64,000 nucleotides of DNA from Lysobacter sp. FW306-1B-D06B (GCF_038446665.1 NZ_CP151802.1:1984001-2048000); one strand, 5' to 3'. Positions 25,344 to 35,553 are shown, numbered from the stretch's first letter. Numbers and translations: made by a program. Notes: generated by a model not told the origin, from the sequence alone.

Positions 25344-26315
25344 ATGCAACGCAGGCAATTCCTGGGTCTGGGCGTCGGCGCGCTGGCCGCCGGTCTGGTC
25401 GATCGCAGCGCCTTCGCGCATGTCGCGTCGTCGCCCGTCGTGCACACGTCCGACGCGGACGACGCCGCAGCGTTCCTCGCGGCGCGCCGCTTCGTGAGCA
25501 CGTCGGCCGGTCGCATCGCCTACGTCGAACGCGGAAGCGGCGAGGCCGCGCTGTTCCTGCACGGATTTCCGCTCAACGGCTTCCAGTGGCGCGGCGCGCT
25601 TTCGCGGTTGTCGCCGCATCGTCGCTGCATCGCGCCGGATTTCCTCGGATTGGGCTACACCGAAGTTGCGCCCGGCCAGAGCCTGGCGCCAGACGCGCAG
25701 GTGCGCATGCTTGCCGAACTGCTCGATCGCCTGTCGGTCGATCGCGTCGATCTGGTCGCCAACGACAGCGGCGGGCAGGCGGCGCAGTTGTTCCTGGCGA
25801 CGTATCCCGATCGCGTGCGCACGCTGCTGCTGACCAACTGCGATTCGCAGATCGAATGCCCGCCGCCGGCGCTGCAACCGGTGATCGCATTGGCGAAGCA
25901 GGGCCAGTTCGCGCAGCAGTGGCTGGCGCCGTGGCTGGCCGACAAGGCGCTGGCGCGCTCGCCGGAAGGGCTGGGCGGGCAGACGTTCACGCATGCGACC
26001 CACCCGAGCGACCAGGCGATCGACGTGTACCTGACGCCGCTGGTGCGCGAGGCCGCACGCACCAACGCCTTCGCCGTCGCGCTGGAGCGCAACTGGCTCG
26101 ACGGCATCGGCCCGGCACTGAAGGCCAGCCGCGCGCCGACGCGCATCGTCTGGGGCACAGGCGATCCGATCTTCTCCGAAGCCGGCGCCGACCACCTGGA
26201 TCGCGCCTTCGGCGTCTCGCGCGGGGTGCGTCGCGTCGACGGCGCGAAGCTGTTCTTCCCCGAGGAGTTCCCCGACCTCATCGCCGAGGAAGCACGGCGG
26301 TTGTGGGGCGTGTGA
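25344..26315 (+). CDS. Exported alpha/beta hydrolase with Asp nucleophile motif
   Basis: The 323-residue protein has a twin-arginine-like leader (MQRRQFLGLGVGALAAGL) and an alpha/beta-hydrolase fold of the haloalkane-dehalogenase/epoxide-hydrolase type: HGFP oxyanion motif at 73-76, DFLGLGYT, nucleophile elbow ANDSGG with Asp141 at the nucleophile position, and GTGDPIFSE for the acid. Asp in place of Ser suggests a covalent ester intermediate (dehalogenase- or epoxide-hydrolase-like), not an esterase. A catalytic His is not obvious near the C-terminus (FFPEEFPDLIAEE). It faces the XRE regulator across the CATGACCTG array and is probably its target. Confidence 0.87.
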   Translation: MQRRQFLGLGVGALAAGLVDRSAFAHVASSPVVHTSDADDAAAFLAARRFVSTSAGRIAYVERGSGEAALFLHGFPLNGFQWRGALSRLSPHRRCIAPDFLGLGYTEVAPGQSLAPDAQVRMLAELLDRLSVDRVDLVANDSGGQAAQLFLATYPDRVRTLLLTNCDSQIECPPPALQPVIALAKQGQFAQQWLAPWLADKALARSPEGLGGQTFTHATHPSDQAIDVYLTPLVREAARTNAFAVALERNWLDGIGPALKASRAPTRIVWGTGDPIFSEAGADHLDRAFGVSRGVRRVDGAKLFFPEEFPDLIAEEARRLWGV

Positions 26316-26324
26316 GCGAAGCGT

Positions 26325-26360
26325 GCCCCGCGCGCCCACCGACGAACGGGGGCGCGGGGC
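26325..26360 (+). terminator. Hairpin after the alpha/beta hydrolase gene
   Basis: A 9-bp perfect stem (GCCCCGCGC with GCGCGGGGC, 18-nt loop) lies 10 bp after the stop at 26315. It has no T tract. It is the only structured element I see in the gap before the gene at 26479. Confidence 0.5.
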
Positions 26361-26478
26361 CGATCACCGTGGAGTGAACTGCGTCGGCCTTCACATACCG
26401 ACGCGGCGGCCTCTGACACGCTGGCGGCCGCCCGCAGGCCCGCCGCTCCGGCGACCGCCCGGGCCCGGGAGCACACCC

Positions 26479-28158
26479 ATGGTGCAGGCACGGCACGCAG
26501 TGCAGGCGATGAGCTGGGTCCTGGCCGCGATGCTCGCGGCCTGCGGCGGTGGAGGCGGGGGCGGAAACGAACAGATCCCCGGTGCGCCGACCGACCGACC
26601 GCCGACGTTCACCTCGCCCACGTCGGCCACCGTGCCCGAAGGCACCGCCGGCGTGTTCTACACCGCGGTCGCGACCGACCCGGAAGGCCGACCCGTCACG
26701 TATTCGCTCAATGGCGGCGCCGACCAGGCGCGCTTCATCATCAGTGCGGCCGGCGCGCTGCAGTTCCTCTCGCCGCCGGATTTCGAAGCCCCCACCGACG
26801 CCAACAACGACAACCTGTACCAGGTCACGCTGGCCGCCAGCGACGGCACGCAGAGCGCCACGATGGCGCTCACGGTGACCGTCACCGACGTCACCGGCGC
26901 GCAGCTGCGCGTGCGTCGCGTGGCGACGGGCATGGACTTCCCCACCTTCCTCGCGCCCGTCCCGGACGCGACGGGGCGCGTGTTCGTGGTCGAGCGCGCC
27001 GGCCGCATCCGCATCCTCAATCCGTCCACGGGCGTCATCGCGGCGACGCCTTTCCTGGACATCACCGGCCAGGTGTCCACCGACGGCGAACGCGGCCTGC
27101 TGGGCTTCGCGACCGCGCCGGATTTCGCCACCAGCGGCCGCTTCTTCATCTACCTGACGACGACCGACGGCACGATCGAGTTGCGCCGTTACCTCACGCT
27201 GACCAACAACCGCGATCAGGCCGATGCCGCTTCCGGCGACGCGATCCTGCGCATCGCGCACCCGCGCAACAACCACAACGGTGGATGGATCGGCTTCGGC
27301 CCCGACGGCATGCTGTACCTCGGCGTTGGCGACGGCGGCGGCAGCGGCGATCCGGACAGCAACGGCCAGAACCGCGGGACGCTGCTGGGCAAGATCCTTC
27401 GCATCGATCCGTCCAGCGATGCGTTTCCCAGCGACGCCAATCGCGATTACGCGATCCCCGCCGGCAATCCCTTCAGCGCGCCCAACGCGCCGGAAGTGTG
27501 GGCTTACGGTCTGCGCAATCCGTTCCGCAACAGCTTCGATCCCCTCACCGGCAATCTGCTCATCGGCGATGTCGGCCAGGGCACGGTGGAGGAGATCGAC
27601 CTGATGCGCCCGGGCGATGCCGGCGCCAATTTCGGTTGGCCGATCCTGGAAGGCACGCGTCCGTTCCGCGGCGGTTCGACCACCGGCCTCACCCCGCCGA
27701 TCGCCGAGTACCTGCACGGCACGGGCCCGCGCGAGGGCGATTCGGTCACCGGCGGCTACATCTACCGCGGACCGCTGGAGTCGCTGCGCGGGCAGTACAT
27801 CTTCGCGGACTTCGTGCGGCCCAACATCTGGTCGATCCTGAGCAGCCAGTTCCTGATCGGCTCGACCATCCCGTCGGCGCAGTTCGTGCTGCGCAACGCC
27901 GACTTCACGCCGAATGCGGGCGTGATCGACAACGTCGTCAGCTTCGGCGTGGATACGTCGAACAATCTCTACATCGTCGATTTCGATGGCGACATCTTCG
28001 TCATCGAACCCGTGCCGGGCACGGGCGGCGGGCTGGCGGCCGCGGCACTGGCAGCGCCGCAGGCCCTGCCCGCACCGGCATCGGCGCCGACGATGTCGCG
28101 CGAAGAGGCAGCGCGGCTTGCGCGCGACATCCTGCGCGAGCGGTTGCTGCGTCGCTGA
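26479..28158 (+). CDS. PQQ-dependent sugar dehydrogenase-type lipoprotein with cadherin-like domain
   Basis: The 559-residue protein starts with a lipoprotein leader (WVLAAMLAAC, Cys22) and a Gly-rich linker. A cadherin-like immunoglobulin domain follows at residues about 35-135 (ATDPEGRPVTYSLNGG...ADQARFIISAAGALQF...VTVTDVTGA). The rest is a six-bladed soluble glucose dehydrogenase/aldose sugar dehydrogenase propeller: FVVERAGRIRIL, ERGLLGFATAPDF, NNHNGGWIGFGPDGMLYLGVGDGGGSGD with the usual catalytic-His region, and EVWAYGLRNPFR. It would oxidise sugars with PQQ at the outer or inner membrane surface. No pqq genes are in the window. Confidence 0.88.
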   Translation: MVQARHAVQAMSWVLAAMLAACGGGGGGGNEQIPGAPTDRPPTFTSPTSATVPEGTAGVFYTAVATDPEGRPVTYSLNGGADQARFIISAAGALQFLSPPDFEAPTDANNDNLYQVTLAASDGTQSATMALTVTVTDVTGAQLRVRRVATGMDFPTFLAPVPDATGRVFVVERAGRIRILNPSTGVIAATPFLDITGQVSTDGERGLLGFATAPDFATSGRFFIYLTTTDGTIELRRYLTLTNNRDQADAASGDAILRIAHPRNNHNGGWIGFGPDGMLYLGVGDGGGSGDPDSNGQNRGTLLGKILRIDPSSDAFPSDANRDYAIPAGNPFSAPNAPEVWAYGLRNPFRNSFDPLTGNLLIGDVGQGTVEEIDLMRPGDAGANFGWPILEGTRPFRGGSTTGLTPPIAEYLHGTGPREGDSVTGGYIYRGPLESLRGQYIFADFVRPNIWSILSSQFLIGSTIPSAQFVLRNADFTPNAGVIDNVVSFGVDTSNNLYIVDFDGDIFVIEPVPGTGGGLAAAALAAPQALPAPASAPTMSREEAARLARDILRERLLRR

Positions 28159-28170
28159 TCCGGCCTGATC

Positions 28171-28200
28171 CCAACCCCTCTTCGCCGGTGGGGAGAGGGG
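28171..28200. repeat. Family B hairpin repeat
   Basis: CCAACCCCTC...GAGAGGGG is a variant of the hairpin repeat found again near 39390, 42021 and 56058. It lies just after the sugar dehydrogenase stop and may act as its terminator. Confidence 0.6.
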
Positions 28201-28287
28201 CGCGGCAACCGCCCCCGGACCGACGACACATCCGCACCCCGTCGCCAGCCACTACCATCGCCTGACCTACCTGGCAGGAGCCAAGTC

Positions 28288-30048
28288 ATGCGATTCGCAG
28301 GCGGTTGGAGCAGTGTGGTGTGCATGGGGTTGGCCTTGGCGCCGATGGCGGCCTGCGCGGCGGACGACGCCCCCGGGCAGGTGATGGCCATCGCCGACGA
28401 CATGGTCGCGCTGGCGCTGGAGTACGACCCCACGCCGGCGTACTACGAGATCCTGCCGCTCAAGCGTCACGACTACCTGCCGCGCAACTCCGCCGCCGAC
28501 AACGCGCGCCTGGATGCACGCGAGGACGAACTCTGGTCGCGCCTGCAGGCCGTGGATCGCGCGAAGCTGGACAACGATCGCGGCGCGCAGCTGGCCTACG
28601 CGCAGTTGCGCGACATGCTCGAAACCAACCGCGCGCTGCGCGTGTGCCATGCCGAGCAGTGGAACGTGAACCACATGTTCGGCTGGCAGACCGGTTTCAC
28701 CGATCTGGCCGACCGCCAGCCCGTCGCCACCGCCGACGAACGCGCGCAGGCGCTGGCCCGCTGGCGCACGCTGCCGGCCTACGTGGACAACGAGATCGCC
28801 AACCTGCGTGCGGGCATGAAGGCCGGCTACACCGCGCCCAAGGCCGTCGTCGCGCGCGTGGTGAAGCAGCTCGATGGCATGCTCGCGCTGGAGCCGCGCA
28901 AGTCGCCGTATTTCGCGCCCGGCGAGAAGGCGAAGGACGCGGCGTTCGCCACGCAGTTCGAACAGGTGGTCGCGCAGCAGGTGCAGCCCGCGCTGCGCCG
29001 TTACCGCGATTTCCTCGTGAAGGAATACCAGCCCAGGGCGCGCGAGACGATCGCATTGTCCGCGCTGCCCGACGGCGCGCAGTGCTACCAGGCGATGCTG
29101 CGTTCGTACACCACGCTGGATCGCACGCCCAAGGCCGTCTACGACCTGGGCGAGCGCACCGTCGCCGACAACCTGGCGCGCGTGCAGGCGCTGGGCAAGA
29201 CGATGTTCGGCACGACCGACCTGCCGACGATCGTCAAGCGCGTGGACGAAGCCAAGGGCAACCGCTTCGCATCCGCCGACGAACAACTGCAGTTCTCGCG
29301 ATCGCTGCTGGACGCCGCCCGTGAGAAGAGCGCGCCGTACTTCGCCACGATGCCGGTGCAGCCGGCGGTGGTGGAGCCGCTCAAGCCCGAGCAGCGTGGC
29401 ACCGGCGTGAGTTCGCACTACGAACCCGATCCGGACGACACGCGCCCCGGCATCTACCGCATCAACCTGGACCACCCCGATGCCGACCGCCGTGGTGCGG
29501 CGGAGATCACGCTGGTGCACGAAACCTGGCCGGGCCATCACCTGCAGCTGGCGCTGGCGCGGCAAGTGGGCGAACGTCATCCGCTGTCGGCGCTGGCGTT
29601 CAATTCGGCCTACGCCGAAGGCTGGGCGCGTTATTCCGAAGCGCTGAGCGAAGAGGCCGGGATCTACACCACGCCCTACGCGCAGATCAGCCGACGCCTG
29701 TGGCCGGCGCGCGGCATGGTGGTCGACCCGGGCATCCACATGTTCGGCTGGACGCGCGAGCGCGCGGTCGCGTTCATGGCCGAGAGCGGGCGCTTCTCAC
29801 CTGAGACCGCTGCCGACCTGGTCGATCGCATCGCCGCGATGCCCGGGCAACTCACCGCCTACGACTCCGGCGGCCTGGAGATCTTCGCGTTGCGCCGCGA
29901 GGCCGAAGCCGCGCTGGGCCCGCGCTTCGACCTGAAGCAGTTCCACCAGCAAGTGCTGGGCGAGGGCGTGGTGCCGCTGCGCTTCCTGCGCGAGCGGGTC
30001 GAGGCGTGGATCTCCGAAGAGAAGGCGCGCGACGCGGCGGCGAGATGA
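28288..30048 (+). CDS. DUF885 family metallopeptidase-like protein, exported
   Basis: The 586-residue protein has a signal peptide (VVCMGLALAPMAACA) and matches DUF885 along its length. The family motif HExxPGH is present as HETWPGHHLQLA (His411 to His417), together with SAYAEGWARYSEAL and a C-terminal PGQLTAYDSGG. DUF885 proteins fold like M2/M3-type zinc peptidases and are widely annotated as peptidases, though few have been tested. A second, clearly different DUF885 protein is encoded at 56119-57942. It appears monocistronic, with the family B hairpin on its 5' side. Confidence 0.9.
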   Translation: MRFAGGWSSVVCMGLALAPMAACAADDAPGQVMAIADDMVALALEYDPTPAYYEILPLKRHDYLPRNSAADNARLDAREDELWSRLQAVDRAKLDNDRGAQLAYAQLRDMLETNRALRVCHAEQWNVNHMFGWQTGFTDLADRQPVATADERAQALARWRTLPAYVDNEIANLRAGMKAGYTAPKAVVARVVKQLDGMLALEPRKSPYFAPGEKAKDAAFATQFEQVVAQQVQPALRRYRDFLVKEYQPRARETIALSALPDGAQCYQAMLRSYTTLDRTPKAVYDLGERTVADNLARVQALGKTMFGTTDLPTIVKRVDEAKGNRFASADEQLQFSRSLLDAAREKSAPYFATMPVQPAVVEPLKPEQRGTGVSSHYEPDPDDTRPGIYRINLDHPDADRRGAAEITLVHETWPGHHLQLALARQVGERHPLSALAFNSAYAEGWARYSEALSEEAGIYTTPYAQISRRLWPARGMVVDPGIHMFGWTRERAVAFMAESGRFSPETAADLVDRIAAMPGQLTAYDSGGLEIFALRREAEAALGPRFDLKQFHQQVLGEGVVPLRFLRERVEAWISEEKARDAAAR

Positions 30049-30251
30049 GCCTGGGCGTGCGGGCGCGCGGCGATGCGTTCGCCGACGCGCCATGCCGCTG
30101 CGTGTGAAAGCGCGAGGCGTTTGCTCGGCCGCGAGTCAGCCCGATCGTCGTATGCTGTGCGCACCGCTGCATCGACGACGAACGCCACGCGCGCATTCAT
30201 GTTCCTGCCGGCGGATCCCCGCATACCCGACCTCGGAGACCTCCGCTCCCA

Positions 30252-31403
30252 ATGCCCAGGCTTACCGGACCGTTGTTGATCTGCCTGTTGCTGGCCGCAT
30301 GCCAGCAGCCGGAACCGGTGACGCATGGCATGGTGATCGAGGAAGTCGCCAGTCCGCAGGAAGGCGGCGCGATCAGCACGGCGCCTGTGAAGGTCGCGCC
30401 CGTCAAGCCGGAGGGGCCGCGCCAGGCACGCACGTCGATCCGCGAGGCCGTGCGCCCGGAGCCTGAACCGAAGAAGCTCTGGGACGCGCCGCTGGAACTC
30501 AGCGCGGGCGAGGCCTCGATCAGTTGCGACCTGGACTACGCGCAGCGCGGCGACGGCGACGTGCTGCAGGCGTTCGACCATGAGGCGCTGAAGGCCGCGC
30601 TGTCGCCCTGCGCCGATGCCGGGGTGGCGCGACTGCGTTACAAGGGCAAGATCACCGCCGAGTTCGGCACGCTGATCGAGCGCGTCACGCAGGTCGCGGA
30701 CGAACTGGACATCGGCAAGCGCGTGCTCGACGTCGATTCCGCGGGCGGACAGGTCGAGGACGCGATCGTCGTGGGCGATTTCATCGCCGAATCGCGCTGG
30801 ACGATCTGGGTGCGCGAGGGTGCGATCTGCCACAGCGCTTGCGTGTTCATCCTCAGCGCGGGCGACACGCGCATGATCGCCGGCCGCGTCGGCATCCACC
30901 GCATCATCCGCATGAGCTCCACCGCGACCACGCGCGCGCAGCTCAACGCCGAGCTGCGCGTGGTGTACGACCGGGTGCGCGATTACCTGGAGCGCAACGG
31001 CGCCGCGACCGCGGTGGCGGACCTGATGATGGCCGTGCCCAACCGCGGGCTGCGCCTGCTCACGCCGGAGGAGTTGCAGCTCTATGGCCTGGACGGCGTG
31101 AACCCGGCGCAGGACGATCTGGACCGGCTGCGCCTGATGCGCAAGTGCGGCGAGGATTTCGTCAACCGGCGCGATTCCTTCGTGCGTGCCTTCGACAAGC
31201 GCTGCAAGACGCCGGACACCGATCTGGATGCCCTCAACGCCTGCGGTCTGTCGTTGCGCACCGATTTCGGTTTCCCGGATCGCGCGTGCCCGGCGGAGAG
31301 TCCGCTGTCGGAATTCGACCGCGATACGGCGACGGTCACGCCGCCGCAAGGTCCGCAGAGCGTGTCCAAGGCGGCAGCGGCGAAGCAGGGCGGGGATAGC
31401 TGA
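30252..31403 (+). CDS. Periplasmic ClpP/SppA-like lipoprotein
   Basis: The 383-residue product has a lipobox (LLLAAC, Cys17), a Pro/Glu-rich linker and a crotonase/ClpP-fold core. VDSAGGQVEDAIVVGDFI resembles the oxyanion-hole segment (S-x-GG), CHSACVFILSAG carries Ser195 in the nucleophile position (GHSACA-like), and GRVGIHRI places His216 in the expected place. A C-terminal extension of about 120 residues contains Cys pairs (MRKCGEDF, RCKTPD, NACGL, RACPAE). Such proteins are usually annotated as hypothetical or ATP-dependent Clp protease-like; with no ATPase it could be an envelope protease. The preceding 203 bp contain nothing I can identify. Confidence 0.8.
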   Translation: MPRLTGPLLICLLLAACQQPEPVTHGMVIEEVASPQEGGAISTAPVKVAPVKPEGPRQARTSIREAVRPEPEPKKLWDAPLELSAGEASISCDLDYAQRGDGDVLQAFDHEALKAALSPCADAGVARLRYKGKITAEFGTLIERVTQVADELDIGKRVLDVDSAGGQVEDAIVVGDFIAESRWTIWVREGAICHSACVFILSAGDTRMIAGRVGIHRIIRMSSTATTRAQLNAELRVVYDRVRDYLERNGAATAVADLMMAVPNRGLRLLTPEELQLYGLDGVNPAQDDLDRLRLMRKCGEDFVNRRDSFVRAFDKRCKTPDTDLDALNACGLSLRTDFGFPDRACPAESPLSEFDRDTATVTPPQGPQSVSKAAAAKQGGDS

Positions 31404-31453
31404 GGTCCCGGCCTTCGGCGCGTGGGCACTCGCTCTCCGCAAATTACTTCATC

Positions 31454-31612
31454 GTCATTCCCGCGAAGGCGGGGCTGTTGGGCCGCCGCACGCGGCACTA
31501 TCCAGGGACTTTCCAGGCTTTCCCTGGAGTTTTTGAATTCCAGCTTTCGCTGGAATGACGTGAGATGGCTGAGGGCATGACAGCCTGGGTCCCGGCCTTC
31601 GCCGGGATGACG
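31454..31612. repeat. Composite family C repeats in the gap 31404-31733
   Basis: This 330-bp gap contains a cluster of related hairpins: GTCATTCCCGCGAAGGCGGG at 31454, an ATTCCAG/CTGGAAT hairpin at 31537-31558, and TCCCGGCCTTCGCCGGGA at 31589-31607. CCAGGGA/TCCCTGG arms (31503-31527) lie between them. No ORF with coding character lies in the gap apart from the upstream region of the next gene. Confidence 0.75.
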
Positions 31613-31733
31613 GGTTTCGTGGCGCGACCGTTTCGTCGGATTGGTCCCGGGTGCCGTCGCGACGACCAAGCCACACCGCCCTCCCACATTCCCCATGCTA
31701 GTGTCCGCCGCAATCCCCTCCCGGAGCAGGCGG

Positions 31734-32882
31734 ATGTTCGAAGAGCGCTATTCGTTGATGCGCGGCGGAATGATGTATCGGCTCACGCGCTTCGGCCGCC
31801 GCGGGGGAGAGGGATGGATGGCGCCGCCGGTGACGATCGTGCTGATGACGATCGTGCTCCTGCCCACCGTCGTGCTTGCCGCGATGGACCGGACCCTGCT
31901 GGGCGGCGTGCAGGTGCCGTTGCTGCGCGACTACACCGTCTGGGCGCGCTTCGTGCTGGCCATGCCCTTGCTCATCCTCGCCGTGCCGGTCGCCGATGAG
32001 CGCCTGTGGCGCGCGATGCATCACCTGCAGGGGCTGGTGACGCCGGAAGACCAGCCGCGCTTCGAAGCGGTGCTCGCGCGCGTGCGGCGGTGGCGAGATT
32101 CGGTGATCCCCGAATTGCTGCTGTTCGTGCTGGCGGTCGCCGGCGCGGTGACCGTGGCCGCGCTGGACGTGTTCGACCACGTCAGCAGCTGGCGTCACGG
32201 CAATGGTCACGCGCTCAGTCCCGCCGGCCTATGGCTGCACTGGGTCGGCATGCCGCTGTTCCGCTTCCTGTGCCTGCTGTGGATGTGGCGCTTCCTGCTG
32301 TGGCTGAGCCTGTTGTGGCGGCTCTCGCGCCTGCACCTGACGCTCTATGTCGCGCATCCCGACGGCCACGGCGGGCTGGGCATCCTGGGGTTCGCGCAGG
32401 CGGCCTTCCTGGTGATGCCGCTGGTCGGCTCGCTGCTGCTGTGCGGCAGCCTGGCGGTGGAGATCGCTTACCTGGGCGTGACCTTGATGAGCCTGCGCTA
32501 CGTGCTGCTGGGTTACGTGGTGATCGCGCTGACGGTGATGATCGCGCCGCTGCTGTTGTTCGTGCCGAAGCTGGCGGCGCTCAAGCGCGCGGGACTGATG
32601 GACTACGGCGTCATCGGCACCGATTGCGCCGAACAGTTCGACACCACCTGGGCCGGCCGCGCGCGCGGCGAGGCGCGGCCGATCCTGCATGCGGGCGATC
32701 CGTCGGCACTGGCCGACTTCACCGCGGTCTATTCGACGGTGGACACGCTGGTGGTCGTGCCGATCCAGCGTTACGTGCTGATCGCCTTCGTGGCGGCCTC
32801 CGCGGCGCCGCTGCTGCCGCTGGTGCTGCTGGTGATGCCGGTGGACGAAGTGCTCGACAAGCTGTTTTCGTCGATGGTCTGA
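31734..32882 (+). CDS. Multi-pass membrane protein of unknown function
   Basis: The 382-residue protein starts at the ATG at 31734, with GGAG eight bases upstream. It has at least six hydrophobic segments (PVTIVLMTIVLLPTVVLAAM, FVLAMPLLILAVPV, LLLFVLAVAGAVTVAAL, MPLFRFLCLLWMWRFLLWLSLLW, VMPLVGSLLLCGSLAVEIAY, VLLGYVVIALTVMIAPLLLF) and a C-terminal amphipathic region with one more (VLIAFVAASAAPLLPLVLLVM). The central YVAHPDGHGGLGILG loop resembles a motif in unnamed Xanthomonadaceae membrane proteins. I cannot assign a function. Confidence 0.75.
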   Translation: MFEERYSLMRGGMMYRLTRFGRRGGEGWMAPPVTIVLMTIVLLPTVVLAAMDRTLLGGVQVPLLRDYTVWARFVLAMPLLILAVPVADERLWRAMHHLQGLVTPEDQPRFEAVLARVRRWRDSVIPELLLFVLAVAGAVTVAALDVFDHVSSWRHGNGHALSPAGLWLHWVGMPLFRFLCLLWMWRFLLWLSLLWRLSRLHLTLYVAHPDGHGGLGILGFAQAAFLVMPLVGSLLLCGSLAVEIAYLGVTLMSLRYVLLGYVVIALTVMIAPLLLFVPKLAALKRAGLMDYGVIGTDCAEQFDTTWAGRARGEARPILHAGDPSALADFTAVYSTVDTLVVVPIQRYVLIAFVAASAAPLLPLVLLVMPVDEVLDKLFSSMV

Positions 32883-32891
32883 CGGGGCGCT

Positions 32892-33116
32892 TCAGGCGAA
32901 TGCGTCGACGACGCGGATCTCCACGTCGTCCACGACCACGACCTGTCCCGCGCGAATCTTGCAGGTCTTGCGCAGTTCGACTTCGCCGTCCACGCGCACC
33001 ACGCCGCTGGCGACGATGGCCTTGCCGGCGCCGCCGCTGTCGCACAGGCCGACCAGCTTGAGCAGCTGGTTGAGTTCGACGTGGTCGCGGTCGAGTTCGA
33101 AATCGATGTGCTGCAT
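32892..33116 (-). CDS. S4-domain RNA-binding protein (YbcJ-like)
   Basis: The 74-residue protein is a single S4-like RNA-binding domain (FELDRDHVELNQLLKLVGLCDSGGAGKAIVASGVVRVDGEVELRKTCKIRAGQVVVV), matching the YbcJ/YaaA small S4 family that probably binds rRNA or tRNA. I start at the ATG at 33116, which gives the typical length; a longer frame to 33161 would add 15 unlikely residues. It is the last gene of a minus-strand group with the GIY-YIG gene and a membrane protein. It converges on the gene ending at 32882 with a 9-bp gap. Confidence 0.9.
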   Translation of the reverse strand: MQHIDFELDRDHVELNQLLKLVGLCDSGGAGKAIVASGVVRVDGEVELRKTCKIRAGQVVVVDDVEIRVVDAFA

Positions 33117-33146
33117 GGACGGGGCCGGCGGGCGAGGGCGCTCAGG

Positions 33147-33172
33147 ATACGCCTTCAACATACGCCTTCAAC
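33147..33172. repeat. 13-bp perfect tandem duplication at the GIY-YIG gene 3' end
   Basis: ATACGCCTTCAAC occurs twice in immediate succession (33147-33159 and 33160-33172). The second copy contains the stop codon of the GIY-YIG gene (minus strand, 33168-33170), and the first carries the same triplet in another frame. Confidence 0.85.
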
Positions 33173-33419
33173 CCGTCGCACACAGCGCCCGCTTCTGCGC
33201 CGGGCGCAGCTGCTTGATCGCGTGCTCGGCGCGGCTGGCCGACGCGCGGTCCGGATGCGGAAACTGCCCCAGCAACCGCACCGGCGGACGCGAACGCGTG
33301 TAGCGCGCGCCCTTGCCGGCGAGGTGCTGCGCGTAGCGGCGCGCGACATCGGTGGTGATGCCGGTGTACAGGCTGCCGTCGCGGCATTCCAGCAGGTAGA
33401 CGTACCAGGTCGCGCTCAT
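33168..33419 (-). CDS. GIY-YIG nuclease superfamily protein (YhbQ/UPF0213-like)
   Basis: The 83-residue single-domain protein has the UvrC-type GIY-YIG signature as YVYLLECRDGSLYTGIT (residues 6-22), followed by DVARRYAQHLAGKGARYTRSRPPVRLL with the usual Arg and a Glu in SRAEHAIKQL. Members cut or bind branched or damaged DNA; most small ones are untested. Its ATG overlaps the stop of the membrane protein at 33416-34009 by four bases. A perfect 13-bp tandem duplication (33147-33172) spans its 3' end and may have altered the C-terminus. Confidence 0.9.
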   Translation of the reverse strand: MSATWYVYLLECRDGSLYTGITTDVARRYAQHLAGKGARYTRSRPPVRLLGQFPHPDRASASRAEHAIKQLRPAQKRALCATG

Positions 33420-34009
33420 TCCAGGTAATCGTACAGGCGGTAGATCCACGACAGCTCGTACACGATGGCGAACGCCACGAACGCGCGATGGAACCGTTCC
33501 GAACCCACCTTCATCGCCACCAGGCACAGCGCGACGTAGACCGCGTTGCGGATGGGGTACTCGATGCCGAAGTGGTGGTAGTACGGCTTGCCCTTGATCA
33601 GCGTGTCGATGAAGTCGATCACGTACAGGCAGGCCATGATCCCGAAGAACCAGCTGCGCCGTGACTGGAAGTAATCGCGCCAGCCGCTGTAGTCGGCCAG
33701 GTCGTCAGGGAACAGCAGCGTGCACAGCAGGAACAGCACGACGACGTACAGGATCAGGAACGCGTAGGAGGTGAACGTCCACGGGTGCACGCGCACCAGG
33801 CCGAACTCCCACCACCAGAAGTGCACCAGCAGGATGAACATCGACAGCGCCCAGCCCAGGTGCACGCCGTAGATGCGCTCGCGTCCGGGGTGCTGGACGA
33901 ACTTCGCCAGGCCCTTGAGGAGCGTCGTCAGCGCCAGGCCCAGGACGATGCCCAGGACGATGCGGATGTGGACGAAGATCGGTTCGGTCGCGACGGCGGC
34001 GGGTTCCAT
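33416..34009 (-). CDS. Integral membrane protein of unknown function
   Basis: The 197-residue protein has five to six hydrophobic segments (FVHIRIVLGIVLGLALTTLLKGL, LSMFILLVHFWWWEF, YAFLILYVVVLFLLCTLLF, SWFFGIMACLYVIDFIDTLI, NAVYVALCLVAMKV, AFVAFAIVYELSWIY). A Trp-rich HFWWWEF motif lies in the second segment. It resembles unnamed proteobacterial membrane proteins and has no clear family for me. It is the first gene of a minus-strand operon and is coupled by a four-base overlap to the GIY-YIG gene. It is divergent from dbpA, 102 bp away. Confidence 0.75.
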   Translation of the reverse strand: MEPAAVATEPIFVHIRIVLGIVLGLALTTLLKGLAKFVQHPGRERIYGVHLGWALSMFILLVHFWWWEFGLVRVHPWTFTSYAFLILYVVVLFLLCTLLFPDDLADYSGWRDYFQSRRSWFFGIMACLYVIDFIDTLIKGKPYYHHFGIEYPIRNAVYVALCLVAMKVGSERFHRAFVAFAIVYELSWIYRLYDYLE

Positions 34010-34111
34010 GGCGCGCGAGGGCCGTGAAGGTTGGGCGCAGGGCCGGTGGCCGCAGGATAGGCCATCGTCCGCGGCATGGCGCGTTCACGCCCCCAGCTGC
34101 GATCATGGCGC

Positions 34112-35515
<1,404 letters not shown>

Positions 35516-35523
35516 GAAACAGC

Positions 35524-35553
35524 TTGCCCGGGACCGTTTCCGATCCCGGGCAA
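35524..35553. terminator. Hairpin between convergent dbpA and doxX
   Basis: TTGCCCGGGA and TCCCGGGCAA form a perfect 10-bp stem with a 10-nt loop, 8 bp after the dbpA stop and 30 bp from the doxX stop. There is no long T tract. Its position suggests a bidirectional transcription end. Confidence 0.65.
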
